Below are positions 11,598 through 23,331 of a DNA stretch of 64,000 nucleotides, piece by piece (within the stretch, counting starts at the first letter, position 1; every line of letters starts with the position of its first letter). The translations under genes and the position numbers were made by a program. Origin of the DNA: Crambe crambe (taxonomy: Eukaryota > Porifera > Demospongiae > Poecilosclerida > Crambeidae); contig OZ004594.1 of NCBI GenBank assembly GCA_963924555.1, positions 2,263,563 through 2,327,562 on the forward strand, in the 5' to 3' direction. Below the pieces are notes generated by a model that searched no databases, was not told the origin of the DNA, and saw only the letters and a program-made list of their open reading frames with translations.

Positions 11598-11615
11598 AGT
11601 GGACCAACTCACAAG

Positions 11616-14600
11616 ATGTCTACTCTGTCTTCATTGAGCGAGAGCTTCATAGCACGCAGGACTGAGAGTGTAGATGCGGAGAAAATCGCCGAACTAGTCA
11701 AAAGGCACACTGAGACTATTTTTGGACGTACAGATGTGCAGGACATAATGTAAGAAGGGCTGACTAGCCTGGTTGTTTATAACAGGACACTAGCTGGCAA
11801 GCAGCAACAGTTAGTTCGAGAATAGAGTGTGTTATGGAATAGGACACTCCTATTTTAACTAACTAAGTGGGATCCCATTTTGTAGCTTTAATTAATAACC
11901 CTCCATTTTTCCATAATGTTATAAGCATGCAAGCCAACAAACTTTGTGTTAATAATATTAATAAATATTACTTGTATATAGAGAACATGCTAACCTATCT
12001 ATAACCCTTGTTGGAGTGGACAGTGGTGAAGTGCTAGGACACTTGTCACTATCTGACTATCCTCGGGTGAAACCACTCGATCAGACCAACTGGGAAGATT
12101 GGCTTCATGGCAACTTTGGTTGTCCCAATTCATCAGTAAGTTTATATATTAAATTATTATAATTATGCATGTGCAAGGGTTTAGCTAGTCACTGTGATTT
12201 TTGTAACAACTACATACAGCCATTGAATAGCCTATTCATCTCCTTATTTGTGGCCAAAGAAGGGTTTCTCCAGGGAGCCATTTCTGAACTACTCCGGTTT
12301 GTAGCGATAACTACAAGTACTTAACTCAACTATAATAATGTAACATAATATTCTTACAGAGCAACATTTATATCCATCCCTCTTCTGCATTTTATTTTCC
12401 TAGCCTGCCCTACAAACACTGACCTAGGCAAGTTAGAAGATTATGCTGTGCTTAATTTGACTTCTTTGTTTTATCATCTCCAGGGGCAGCATTGAATTCC
12501 CACTTGCAGCCAGTTCCCAACAATGAGGAGGACCCCCAAATAGACCTTTACATCAGTCACAGGTTTGAGCATTTCCCCATGCTGTACGTACGACCTGCCA
12601 AGGTGGAGGATGCTGATGACCTCATGCCAATCTTCTCCCAGCACTGTTCTGAAGTCAATGAACAGTATGGTATGTCCCTCTATCCATGCAGTAATGAACG
12701 TGTATAAGCAACTTGAAATATAGTGGGAGTTTCTTTTATTTCAGAAGTCCAACAGTTATCTTTGTACTGGGCTATACTATTGAGTTCCTTGTATTTCCAG
12801 AAGTCCCATTGTACTGGGCTATTCTGTGTAAACTTTTGTACTATATTATAGGTGAATATTTTTTGGCGGAAATGATTGAATCTCAGGACGATGACCACAA
12901 GACTATTGTGGCTGAAGTGAGTTCACCATGGTTATGTATGACTTTATCACATGATTGTCACATGATAATATCAGGAGAGTGGACGTGCAATTGGATTTCT
13001 CAGTGTGACTACAACTGTGGATGTGGACTTCCTCAATACATGTTACCAACTTGGGCCATTCCATGGCCTAAAACGACCCACTGATGCAGATGAGACTTAT
13101 TCTGTGTCTACTGAAGGTAATAAAAGAAAATAGTTCACTTTCCTAGTAGACTAGTGAAGACAGTAGACTAATGTATTCCTCATACAGGCACTAAACGTGG
13201 CAGCACAATGACATTGATATCTACATCATCCAAAAGTATGGCCACAGAATCAGATGGTACTGTTATTGAGGGTTCCAACTCTGTTTCTGGATCTGAAATG
13301 GCCCCCCAGGACAAGACCACCAGTCAGCACTCACTTGCTTCTGCTGCATCACAAGATGCTGTGAATTTGAAAGTGACGACCGGTAACAAACTAGCTGGGG
13401 ATGGTTCCGTCCACTCCCTCCATTCACCCTCAACATCAACACATAAGTTAGAGACTGCACCCACTGCATCCGTACAAAATATATCGACCTCTGCTACATC
13501 AGTACAAAATATACCCACCTCATTAAGTCACAAGCTTTCTACCACGTCTACACAAAAACTTTTACCCACTGCTTCTACTACATCAGTACAAAATATACCC
13601 ACCTCATCAACACACAAACTTTCTACCACATCTACACAAAAACTTTTACCCACTGCTTCTACTACATCTGTAAAGCTTGGAGATGTGCCAACTTCATCCA
13701 CAGAAAAGCTGGAACAAAAGTATGGATTACGATTTTGTTTTGCTTTGTTTTAGACTTTTTTTTTCCCCCTCAGATCATCGGATGACATATCTAACCAAAG
13801 TCCTGCATCGCAAGTAGATGAACAAGAAACAATTGAGGAGGTTACTGAGAATGAGGAAGCCCCTGTCATCAGACCTCGTAAGAAGGAATACATTTTGAAG
13901 GGAGAGTGCACTGCTCTCGCTGTTCAGCTATTTGCCATTGACGACAAGTTTGAGACAAGGTTTAACTACACCTATATTATAGAAATCATTATTGGTTTTG
14001 GCTATAATATTATATATTATTATTATTCAGATCAATAGACCTGCTACCAATGATTTTCAAACTCTTTCCTGTGAGGAGATCCTGTGATTAATGTAGTTAG
14101 TGAATTATTTTTCTTCTATAATATATTGCATTGTAGGATCGTGATTTCCTGGTCCTCTCCCAGCCCCATTCCTTTCCTGAGTTTCCACTACTCAACCACT
14201 TCACTGTGAGTCAGTCCACCATAAGTATAATGACAGTACTCTATATAAGATTTGCTTCTCTAAATAATATAGCGTGTCCCTCCTCGAGTTGGTACATCGG
14301 TCTCCCAAGAGCTCTATGTGATTCACAAGTGTGGTTTACTGCAGTGAGTCATCCTACTCATAACAAAGGACTTGCATGGATTATATAATTACTCCTCCCA
14401 TAGCTCATTCTCAGTTCATCATGCCACTGCTTCTGACCTGCCAGGAATTGCTCAGCTGTCTTCTGATTTGAGTGGGAGCCCAGAGATGATGAAAGATCTA
14501 CAGAGGTACATAGAGGCCAAGCGGGATCCCCTCGCTGAAGGTGCCACACCCATCTCAGCTCTTGTAGCTGAGTGCTCTGGTCAAATAGTGGGTGTGGCAA

Positions 14601-17600
14601 TCATGAGAGATGAAGAGGTGAGATATATAGTATGAACTCGATCATCCACTGTAAGTCATAAGGCAATCTATGCACAGGATATGCTCTATATTCGCTCTCA
14701 TTACAACATTGAAGACTTCATATACTTTGATTATCATCGTCCTAATGAACATGCTCATTTGCATCACTTTATCCTCAACCCAGTTTTCTCCTCCTATGCA
14801 AAACACTTCATCAAGGTAAGGAGGAATAAAAAGGATGAATATATATTATTTATAGCACTCGCTTTATTATATAGGAGTGTTTGCGATTGTCCTACAAAAG
14901 CTGCCTCTACTATCCTCTCTATCCAGACCTTAAGAGTGAGCCCGGCCGTCCTCACTCTATCATCACTGCTCTCTCACACATGGTACCCATCAAGTGAGTA
15001 ATCCTTAAGGGAGGGAAGTTCTTGACACTGATTACTGATTTTTTTTACTATGTCTCTCTCAGGCCTCGACAGCAGATTCTCTATCCAGAAAGTCTGGAAA
15101 AGAATGCTCCATTGGATGATGTTCTGAAAAAGAATCCTCCTTTTGCTCTTTACCACACTAATAGAAAACTAACTCTAGAACCAAAGGTATAATGCCAGAG
15201 AATCTTTCATTGATATTCACTATTCATACTACATAATTATGCATAGATCACTATAAACTCCAGAATAGTGGTTGTGGGTGCTTCAGACACTGCCATCTCA
15301 TTCTTGGAAACCCTAATCTACAGTCCTCACCTCTGCTTCACCAATATCACCCTCGTCTCTCCACACAGCTTCACGTCCCCTCCCATCACTCCCTCTCATA
15401 ACCCCACCCCTTCTCCACTTCCTGAGTGGCCTGTCACTTCCTCTACACTTTGCTTCACACAGGAGCAATATGCTCTTCTGGGTCTCCACACTTGGATCAA
15501 TCTCGTCAACCAGAAAATGCTGGCTATCAACAGGTCAATTGTTTATAATAATCAGAGCTAAGAGTCATACATGATGGTACAGTGGAAGGGATCCACAGCT
15601 GTAATAAAAACTCACTTCATGATGTAACTGCTTATTAACCCCCCACCCCAACAGGGCTGCTCAGTATATCATTGTTGATTCTGCTGTCTACTCCTCTTCA
15701 TTGGTCCACTATGATTACCTCCTCTTATGCACTGGCACACAATATCAAATCCCCAACACCCTGGGGATCCAATCCCCACCAAAATGTGTCTTTACGGTCA
15801 ATAATAACCATGAAGCTGTTCACCTCTTCCATTGGATCAAGAAAAAATTTTCCCAGAAAAACTTGGAAGGTGAACTATCTCATTTGCATGAGACATGAGT
15901 TATTTTTATGTTGCTTTTTTTTTTTTTTTTTATCAGATAAAATGATTATTTATGGCAACAATTTGGATGCCTATAGCATCGTACAGGCCATGTTGGATAC
16001 CGGCGTTGCACCAAACCAAATTATGCTGGCTCATCCCAACTCAGAACCTGTTTGTCCAGACCCACTAGTCATGAAACGCATTGAAGAAGCACTGGAAAGT
16101 GCTGGTGTGAAAGTGATAAAGGATGTGAGTCTAAAGAAATTGCTGGTGGACGAGGAAGAGAATTTAGTGGTGGGAGTTCAGTTTCTTGTTCTAAACGATG
16201 AGTCTGAAATCGCAGAATACATCTTCTGCAAGGCTTTAGTGTATATGGATGAGAAACATGTTGACACACAGGCTTTCAAAGGTGAGTATAATAGAAAGAA
16301 ATATCATATTATCACAAATCATTTTTACTTTCTTTCTAGCAATGAATGATGCTTATCTTGTATTTGATCGCCGACTGGTTATTTCTGCTGATCATGCCAC
16401 CAATGATCCCTATATCTTCGCTGCTGGTCCTCTCACAAAGTTTTCACGTCGCTACAGAGCTGATGACTGGTGAGAAATCCTTTATCAGCTCTCCTAAAGC
16501 TAGCTAGCTATAACTCCAAGTCAAATAATATTGTTATTTTGAACACAGGACTCATGCTAACTACAATTCGCATGAAGTGGGTCAAAGACTAGCACAGACT
16601 ATCCTCTCCAAGTTGGACCCAACAGCAGACTCCTGGGCTGTTGACATGCAATCTATGGATTCTGACCTCCTTCCAACTTACTCGCAGTACAAAGCTGTTG
16701 CAGCTTATCTCCCAGGTATATAAAGGGAACTAAGATTCTCTCAATGCAGACACCAATTCTGATTGGATATGTTCATAAGGACATGTCGAAAGAAGACAAA
16801 CCACTCGACTACCTTTGTATAATTATACACTCTATATGAATCTCCAAAACTTCTCTACAAAGGACAAAAGGCTGGGTCCCCATTATTTGGAGGCTCCACT
16901 GTATGTATGGACAGGTTCTATGCATTGTAGCTAGCTACTAAGCTATGGATTTTACAAAGCGCTATTTTTTTACAGGTGGTTATCATTATATATATATCTA
17001 CCCTCCAAGAACTAAACAATACAAGAGCTCAGCTGACCCAGAAAATGTAAAGTGTAATTTATAACACTTTCCACTGATTATATGCTCTTCTTCTCAACAG
17101 TTGGTAGAAAAGTTATCATCTGATACTGATAATGGATACCTGTGCCTTCAGTTCAACCGTTATCGTCGTTTGGATGAGATAGTTGCTCTTAGCCGTCAGC
17201 CATTAACGGATGCGAGCAATTTCTTAAATCTGTACAACATACACGAGAAGTATCTCAATAACTTGACTGAAAGATACGAAGCAGGGATCATCAAGGACTT
17301 GTTTAACTTCTTCCGTTCCCCTTGGGCTTGTGCAGTTTACCATGATAGATTCACTGACTTTATGCTCGAGATCCGAGAACACTTGCGAACACTGCCAATC
17401 AATGTAGGTTCCTTAATTAAAGCTCCCCTTATGATTTTAAGACTACAAACTGTGCATATAATCTATGTCCCCAAACGATGGTTTTATTATTGCTTTCAGA
17501 AAGAAACTATATTGATTTTTATACAGGGCAATACTGAAGACTCATTTGAAAATTATGTACAAAAAATGGTTGAAACTGACCCTCACATTGACATGCGAAG

Positions 17601-17730
17601 ACACCATCAAGAGCTGTTATCTCTCTTCCACGACTCATCCTTAAAGCAATTTATCAAGAAGAAGCTGTATCAGTACTTACAGTATAACGCACATCATCTT
17701 ACCATGTACACTAAGCCTGATTTGTTCTAG
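11616..17730 (+). CDS. CFAP61: Cilia- and flagella-associated protein 61
   Basis: About 20 exons run from [18 protein letters not shown] to the terminal [16 protein letters not shown]. Conserved blocks in order are: [60 protein letters not shown] (acetyltransferase-like fold); [38 protein letters not shown]; a Rossmann-like strand [19 protein letters not shown] (15263-15320); [17 protein letters not shown]; and the C-terminal [24 protein letters not shown]61 is an axonemal protein of the calmodulin/radial-spoke 3 complex needed for motility. A Ser/Thr-rich exon (about 13187-13720) carries 28-residue repeats not expected in the family. An X-box lies just upstream. The gene is convergent with ICT1; the stop is at 17728-17730. 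Confidence 0.93.
16843..16902. repeat. Dispersed CACTGTA-ending repeat, copy 2 (short)
   Basis: In a CFAP61 intron. It has TTCTCTACAAAGGACAAAAG, GCTGGGTCCCC and ATTTGGAGGCTCCACTGTA. It is truncated relative to the copy at 19921. Confidence 0.75.
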
Positions 17731-17785
17731 TCATAACATATCATTAGTTCTCACAGTGAATAAATAATTTCTGACTTGTTTAGTT

Positions 17786-18624
17786 TTAAAAGTCGTCTCT
17801 TCTGTCAGTTTTTTTCAATGAATGGTACTTTTTATCTGTTCTTCTCTTCTTATCAGCCTTGCGTTTTCTACCAAAAAATTAAAGAAGGCATTCTTGCTAG
17901 CTACTTCTCACTGGCATTGCATGGTTCTTACAGCATTTTGATCCTTGCTTTGGTGAGTCCTGAAGGTCCTTTGGGTATTTCGGATGCTTCATGCAGCATA
18001 GTTGTCAATCGCGCCACTGCATCATCAAGATTCTTGTGCTGTGTTCTATAAACCTGAGACGTCACTACCATTTCACCCTCTTTGTTCACACGATTCTTAA
18101 ACTAAAGATTTTAAAAGGCATGGAATTCCTGGGAGCTTTATTAAGGGTATAGCCATACCATTGACTTGACTCTATCTTTAACTCTCTGTGGTAGCCAGTC
18201 AGCAGAATCCAGATGAAACCTGATTTCTGCTTTAGTATTTACTGCAGAAGTGCACAGAGACAGCTATACCTGACTAGCAGTTATGAATGGGGTAATTATA
18301 CATGGCTCACACTTATTGACATTCTGTCCTCCAGGTCCACTGCTTCTAGAGAAATTAGTCGTCAATTTATCTATAGGAAATTAAAGGCCTAGATTTTTCT
18401 GTGACTCCATTAGTAAGCATTTTACCTCTAGGTACTGGTCCTTTAAATGTTTCTAATTGGCTCCCACCTTCATCTGAGCTGTAGTACATCTAACATGAGT
18501 ATGAAAAAAGTGAAGGCATACGGTTGCTTCTATTTACTCTTGAAAGACATGAACCACAAATCCAGTGAAAAGAAGTGGGAATTCTACTAATGACGGCACA
18601 TCTCATCAGGAGTGAAGTATTCAT
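17786..18624 (-). CDS. MRPL58: Mitoribosomal peptidyl-tRNA hydrolase ICT1 (mL62)
   Basis: Exons join to a protein of about 175 residues. The order is an N-terminal leader starting MNTSLLMRCAVISR at 18624, a linker exon (MYYSSDEGG...), the catalytic exon, a helical exon and a basic tail. The catalytic exon (about 18300-18370) reads TTNFSRSSGPGGQNVNK, containing the GGQ motif that triggers peptidyl-tRNA hydrolysis. It is followed by LNTKAEIRFHLDSADWLPQ, FKNRVNKEGEMVVTSQVYRT and NLDDAVARLTTMLHEA, then by the Lys/Arg-rich tail KRKADKKRRTDKKYHS typical of ICT1. ICT1 rescues stalled mitochondrial ribosomes and is a large-subunit component. The leader fits a mitochondrial presequence. The last intron (about 17850-17920) is required; reading through it gives a stop after KARIKML. 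Confidence 0.92.
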
Positions 18625-18679
18625 TGTAGCAGAGCAACCACAGGAATAATAATGGATCCCAAACAGCTTTTGGACGTCA

Positions 18680-18761
18680 GGTAGCGTGGCCGAGCGGTCT
18701 AAGGCGCTGGTTTAAGGCACCAGTCATTTCGATGGCGTGGGTTCGAATCCCACCGCTGCCA
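18680..18761 (+). tRNA. tRNA-Leu(AAG)
   Basis: 82 nt with a complete cloverleaf. Acceptor GGTAGCG pairs with CGCTGCC, with discriminator A at 18761. The anticodon loop TTAAGGC inside stem CTGGT/ACCAG gives AAG. There is a long variable arm (class II), and the T-arm is GTGGG TTCGAAT CCCAC. A T-run (18765 on) serves as the Pol III terminator. No intron. It lies between the divergent ICT1 and CEP83. Confidence 0.95.
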
Positions 18762-18763
18762 GA

Positions 18764-18812
18764 TTTTTTTTTTCTTTCTTTCTTTCTTTCTCTCTCTCTC
18801 TCTCTCTCTCTT
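18764..18812. repeat. T-run and (CTTT)n/(CT)n tract
   Basis: Polypyrimidine tract directly after tRNA-Leu. The first T-run acts as Pol III terminator; the rest is simple repeat. Confidence 0.85.
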
Positions 18813-18931
18813 TAACTTTCTAGATTGCTTCGAACGCGGTGCCTTTTTTGGTCTTGCCTCTAGCATTTTTTCTTCTTGCCTTTGGCATTTTTCTTCAAAC
18901 AATTATGCCGGCCGGAAGGTGTGGCTTAGAT

Positions 18932-18945
18932 GTTGTCATAACAAC
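18932..18945. promoter_or_regulatory. X-box-like RFX palindrome upstream of CEP83
   Basis: GTTGTCATAACAAC is a perfect inverted palindrome of RFX half-sites (GTTGTY/RACAAC), with an extra AGCAAC half-site immediately downstream. It lies about 110 bp before the CEP83 start codon. Confidence 0.58.
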
Positions 18946-19054
18946 TAGCAACACTCTAATACAAGCTCACCAATGATCCTCGATCAAAGTCAACTAATCA
19001 GTTGATCTATAGACTATTCCACCCCATGTGTTACTAAGTGTGAATTTCTAAGAG

Positions 19055-22000
19055 ATGGACATAGACAGTGCAGGAGATGCTGGTGGTGTGCTCGAATCAG
19101 CCTTGATAGACCAGAGAATGAGAGCTGACCGGCATAAATCGAATTTTGAGGCTTTGAAAGCTCAACATATCCTTCTTCAAGAGGTGAATCTGCTTTATTT
19201 CATTGATAAAAATTACCCAAGCTAACCACTAACACATCCAGAATTACCGAAGTGTGAGGTTTGAATATGAAAATCTCACAGAGAACTATGATCGCCTGCA
19301 CCAAAAATCTCAGGAAATCATACAAAAGCTCCAAAGTGAACGTGATGAGAAGATAATTGAATGTGAGGGTCTGAAAAAGCAGGTGAGAACCTTTTTATTG
19401 CTCATTTCAGAGTTGATGTAAGAGTTTTTCAGACACTGAATGGAGTTAGGTTGGAACAATTACGATTGCAATTGGCAGAGGAGATAGAGCAACCTTTCAG
19501 AAAGGTATTATAGTTAAGTTACAATAGTAGGAGGAGCTCTTCTGAAATGTCATTGTTCTTTATAATAGCGAGTTGATGCTGCTGAAAATGAAGCTGAAGC
19601 ATTGAAAGTGTAAGTTTCTGTTGTTGGGGGCAAGTGGAACAGTTGGCTAGTTATAAAATCACCTTTCCCCCTTCATTTCAGTGAGTATAACAAGTTGAAG
19701 TACAACTATGCTCTATTGAAATCTGAACATGATACGTCACAAGTAAGGAAATCTTGAACTTTATACAAGGCTAAATTCATGTACATAACATGGCTCATTC
19801 TTAGATGAGACACCAATCTGTCATTCAGGAAGTGTGTTCCAAGTATGAAATTGAGGTGATTTTTATTTTATTTTTATTTTTTACTATTTTGTACTGTGCA
19901 TGTGTGGTGTACTGAAAAATAGACACACTTGGGACCCAGCCTTTTGTCCTTTGTAGAGAGGTTGTCCTCTTTTGGAGGTTATTTTGTAAAGAGTGTATAT
20001 ACAATACTACTTTTAGTCATAGAGTGTCCTTTGTTGAGAGGTTTATCTTCTTCCCGATTAATTGGAGGTTCCACTGTAATCAGAGGATTTGGTTTCACAG
20101 ATCATAGCATTGACAGAAGAGAGGAAGAAATTACTCTCTCGTCAGGAGAGGGATATACCCACTGACCTGCAGAGAATTCGACAGTTGGAGCGCGAGAAAT
20201 TGGAGGTAAATTTAGAATACTTGCTGCATGTAGTCACAAAATTCAGAGGATTAGATGAGGATTTCTTTGCCCAATGACTCTATAATCAGTGCAGTGTTGT
20301 GTGAAATCATTAGGTAGGAATTCATAATCCAGTAACTTGATCATATTTCTTTGATCATGGTAGACTACCACATGAAAGTTTTCACCCATCAACTCATGTT
20401 GTAATACTTGCAGTTGCAGCAGAGGGTGAAGTCTCTCATAGCTGAGAATGAACAAGTACATGCTGAAAAAGATCTAGTTGGAGAACACAGCAAAGAGGTA
20501 ATAAAACTCTCTACCCTCCCCCCACCATAATCTCCACTCTACTTTCCCAGTCTGCCTTTTCCTTTCTCTTATTAATTGTTATAGTCTCTTTTGCCGATTT
20601 TCTCAGAATGAGCAACTTCAATCTCGGCAGCTGGTAGAGCTGCAGGCTCTGAACAAAACGGTAGAGCTTGAACGTTCTTCCCTGGCCAGCCAGGTCCTGT
20701 CTCTACAGGAAGAGATCACAAAGTCCTACCAGGAACAGAACACACTCAGCGAGCAGCTGACCCAAGCCCAGCAACAACTCACCAACTCTAGCAGGAAGAT
20801 GGAAGAGGCTGAACTTAAATACGCTGCAGAAATCAGTGAATTGAAAATGAAGTAAGTGCAATGATCGAGTCTGTTCATTTTTTCTAACGCTCTCTCACTT
20901 CATCATCTGTAAGTGCCTGCTTTATTATTGCACATTCACAACTATTGTAGTCATATTGAGCATTGTCGTGAATTGGAGCAGGAGAAAGAACGTTGTGTGT
21001 CTAATCATAAGGCCTGCCAAGCTCAACTAGAGGTACTGACGCAAACAGTACGTGAACAGGATACTCTCTTGGCTGAAAAGGTATGTATTGATCCTACACA
21101 CATCTCTTTTTGTATTCAGTGGAATGTGTATATTCCTGCTGTACAGGAGCAGCAGATTGAGCAGAGAGTACAGCAGGCCAGAGAAAAAGAGTGGGAGAAA
21201 CAGATGCTCCTTGAGAAAGAGAAGGTTGAATTGGAAGAGAGTATCACTGAGCAACAAAGGTACATTTGGGAAAGCTTACGGTCCCATCTGTAAGTAAAAA
21301 GAGAGAAAAAAATTTAAAGTTTCAGGACACAATATATATTTCATGTATACATAATGATGGTAATTTCATAATTCACAGAGTTCATGCTGCTACAACTGAG
21401 AATTATAAAGTTCAAATTGAGAGACTTGAGGCAGACTTGAGCAGAATACAGACTCGCAAGGTTAGCCAGCTAGTAGGAACATTCCCTAACTAGCTATTTT
21501 AGCCACCGCATTGCTTCTCTCTTCATAGTCAGAGTTAGAATCTGAGCTAGGGCTATCAAATGCTAGAGAGGAAGATGTGACCAGACAGCTCCAATCTCTA
21601 ATAAGTGTAAGTCCTTATAAATAGCATTTCAAGAAGTGTTGGAGTGGGAAGCAAGCAGGTCCAACTATCACTCAATAGTGACATGTTCTATTAATCACCT
21701 TTAGGAGGTCCAGCAACTTACTGCAATCAGCAAAAAACACCAGAATCTTGTCATTCAACACAAAAGGTGCTGAAAAATATGAAGCAATACAGTAGCTATC
21801 TCTTATCTTCTTCTTCTTAACTTGCATACAGTCTTCAGCACATGGAGTGTGAGTTACGTGACTCTAATGTAAAGCACCTTGAGACAATTCATCATCTCGA
21901 AAATGACCTGGGAAAGAGTCAACAGGAGAAAGTTCAACTGGAGGAGAGCCACAAAATGGAGATGGAGAAGGAAAGGTACCTATGTATTATACTATATACT

Positions 22001-22962
22001 GAGAACCAAGTGCAAAATCATTACTTAAGGTTCAACCAGTCCATAGAAAGCTAATGCTACAGTATCATTATAGCTACATGTATAATTGGTTAATAGGCAG
22101 TCCTGGCTTGCAGAGCGCAGTGTTCTTAATAGGAGGATAGAAGAGTGTGAGACTCAGCAATGCAATCTCGGAAAACAGCTTGCCAGCAGCAAAAAAGAAT
22201 CAAAAAAGGTAAGTAGGAGAATCATGCACGAGTTCAGTCCACACTAAACTTATAATTTATCATACAGATTCAAAAACATTACAAGAAGGAGGTCAGGGAT
22301 ATGAAGGAGGCATTGGAACTCCAGAAAGCCAAGGAAGCACAATTCACTACAGAGAAAGAGGCTATCATGTATGTATATATTTCCAGCTCTAGTGATCTGA
22401 TGACTGTTTTATGCTGTTGAAATTGCAGTACTTCCCTGAATTTGGAGATCCAAAAGCTAAGAAATCAGTGTTCACAGGTGCATGAGTTTAGCTTGGCATG
22501 ATCCCATAAGCATTAATATTTATACCCCCATCCCTTGTCAGATGCAACGCAGGCGAAAAGAATTCCTCTTTTTACTCAACCATGACCCCAAAAACTTGAT
22601 GAAAGTCTCAGACCTGGCTGACCACCAAGACCAGGTTAGGACTATGATTCACAGAGAGCAAGCAGAGCAGGGCTACTATTATTATTGAGAGCTAGCAGTG
22701 TTATTTTTCAGAGCTAGCTCCATTGATCTGGAAATTCCTAGCTCTCTGTTTAGTAGCTAGCTTCAATGGGCACCTGATACTCCTTATGATTGCGCAGGAA
22801 TGGAAAACAAAACAAGAGCTGGAGGAAGTGAGTCAGAGGATTGATGAGCTAGAGGCCAGTCGGAACTTACAGCTCCATCAGCAGGAGGCTTTGCTTTCAG
22901 CCTTAGCTAACCAACACGTGTCTTCTACGCCCTCCCATAGTCCTTCTCTCAGCCAAACATGA
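19055..22962 (+). CDS. CEP83: Centriolar distal-appendage protein CEP83 (CCDC41)
   Basis: About 15 short exons encode an almost wholly coiled-coil protein starting MDIDSAGDAGG. Family-typical blocks include ALIDQRMRADRHKSNFEALK, RLEQLRLQLAEEIEQPFRKR, VEYNKLKYNYALLKSEHDTS, RIRQLEREKLELQQRVKSLI, the late MQRRRKEFLFLLNHDP and the final ELEEVSQRIDELEASRNLQL. The C-terminus ends HSPSLSQT. CEP83 is the most proximal distal-appendage protein; it docks mother centrioles to membrane and allows cilium initiation. An X-box-like element lies upstream. The intron at 19859-20100 holds a dispersed repeat. The gene is convergent with TEX2, with about 370 bp between stops. Confidence 0.88.
19921..20077. repeat. 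Dispersed CACTGTA-ending repeat, copy 3 (fullest)
   Basis: CEP83 intron. It runs from ACACTTGGGACCCAGCCTTT, through TTTGTAGAGAGGTTGTCCTC, TTTGGAGGTTATTTTGTAAA and TTTGTTGAGAGG, to ATTGGAGGTTCCACTGTAA. It is a useful reference copy, because the internal half-repeat (GTCCTTTGT...GAGAGGTT) occurs twice. Confidence 0.8.
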
Positions 22963-23331
22963 AGAACACAAGTTTAAATTGTATTTTTTCTGTCAGTCAA
23001 TTCACTAGTGTTACAGTATAGCTGCTACAATATAATTATAATAGCTAATGAGATTTGAACACAAGTTTTAATTCAATGGAGATGGGGTTTAGCTACTTTA
23101 ACTCTTATTAGGTGATTGTTATCTGGTGTGGGAGTGTCAGATTCAATGACGACTGTATTATTAAAATCATGTATGATAGCAATAATTTAATGGATCTGCA
23201 CACAAAAATGCTCACCTAGCCAACTTCTCAACTAGCTAACATGACTGGTTAAAAAAAATAAATTTGAGACACAAAAAGAGAGAAAGCCTCGTGAGTGCAT
23301 TAAGCAGGACCAGAGTAATAATAATGTTAGT
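22963..23331. other. Convergent intergenic spacer CEP83 / TEX2
   Basis: AT-rich 3' flanks of both genes. No further gene, RNA or clear repeat seen. Confidence 0.7.
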
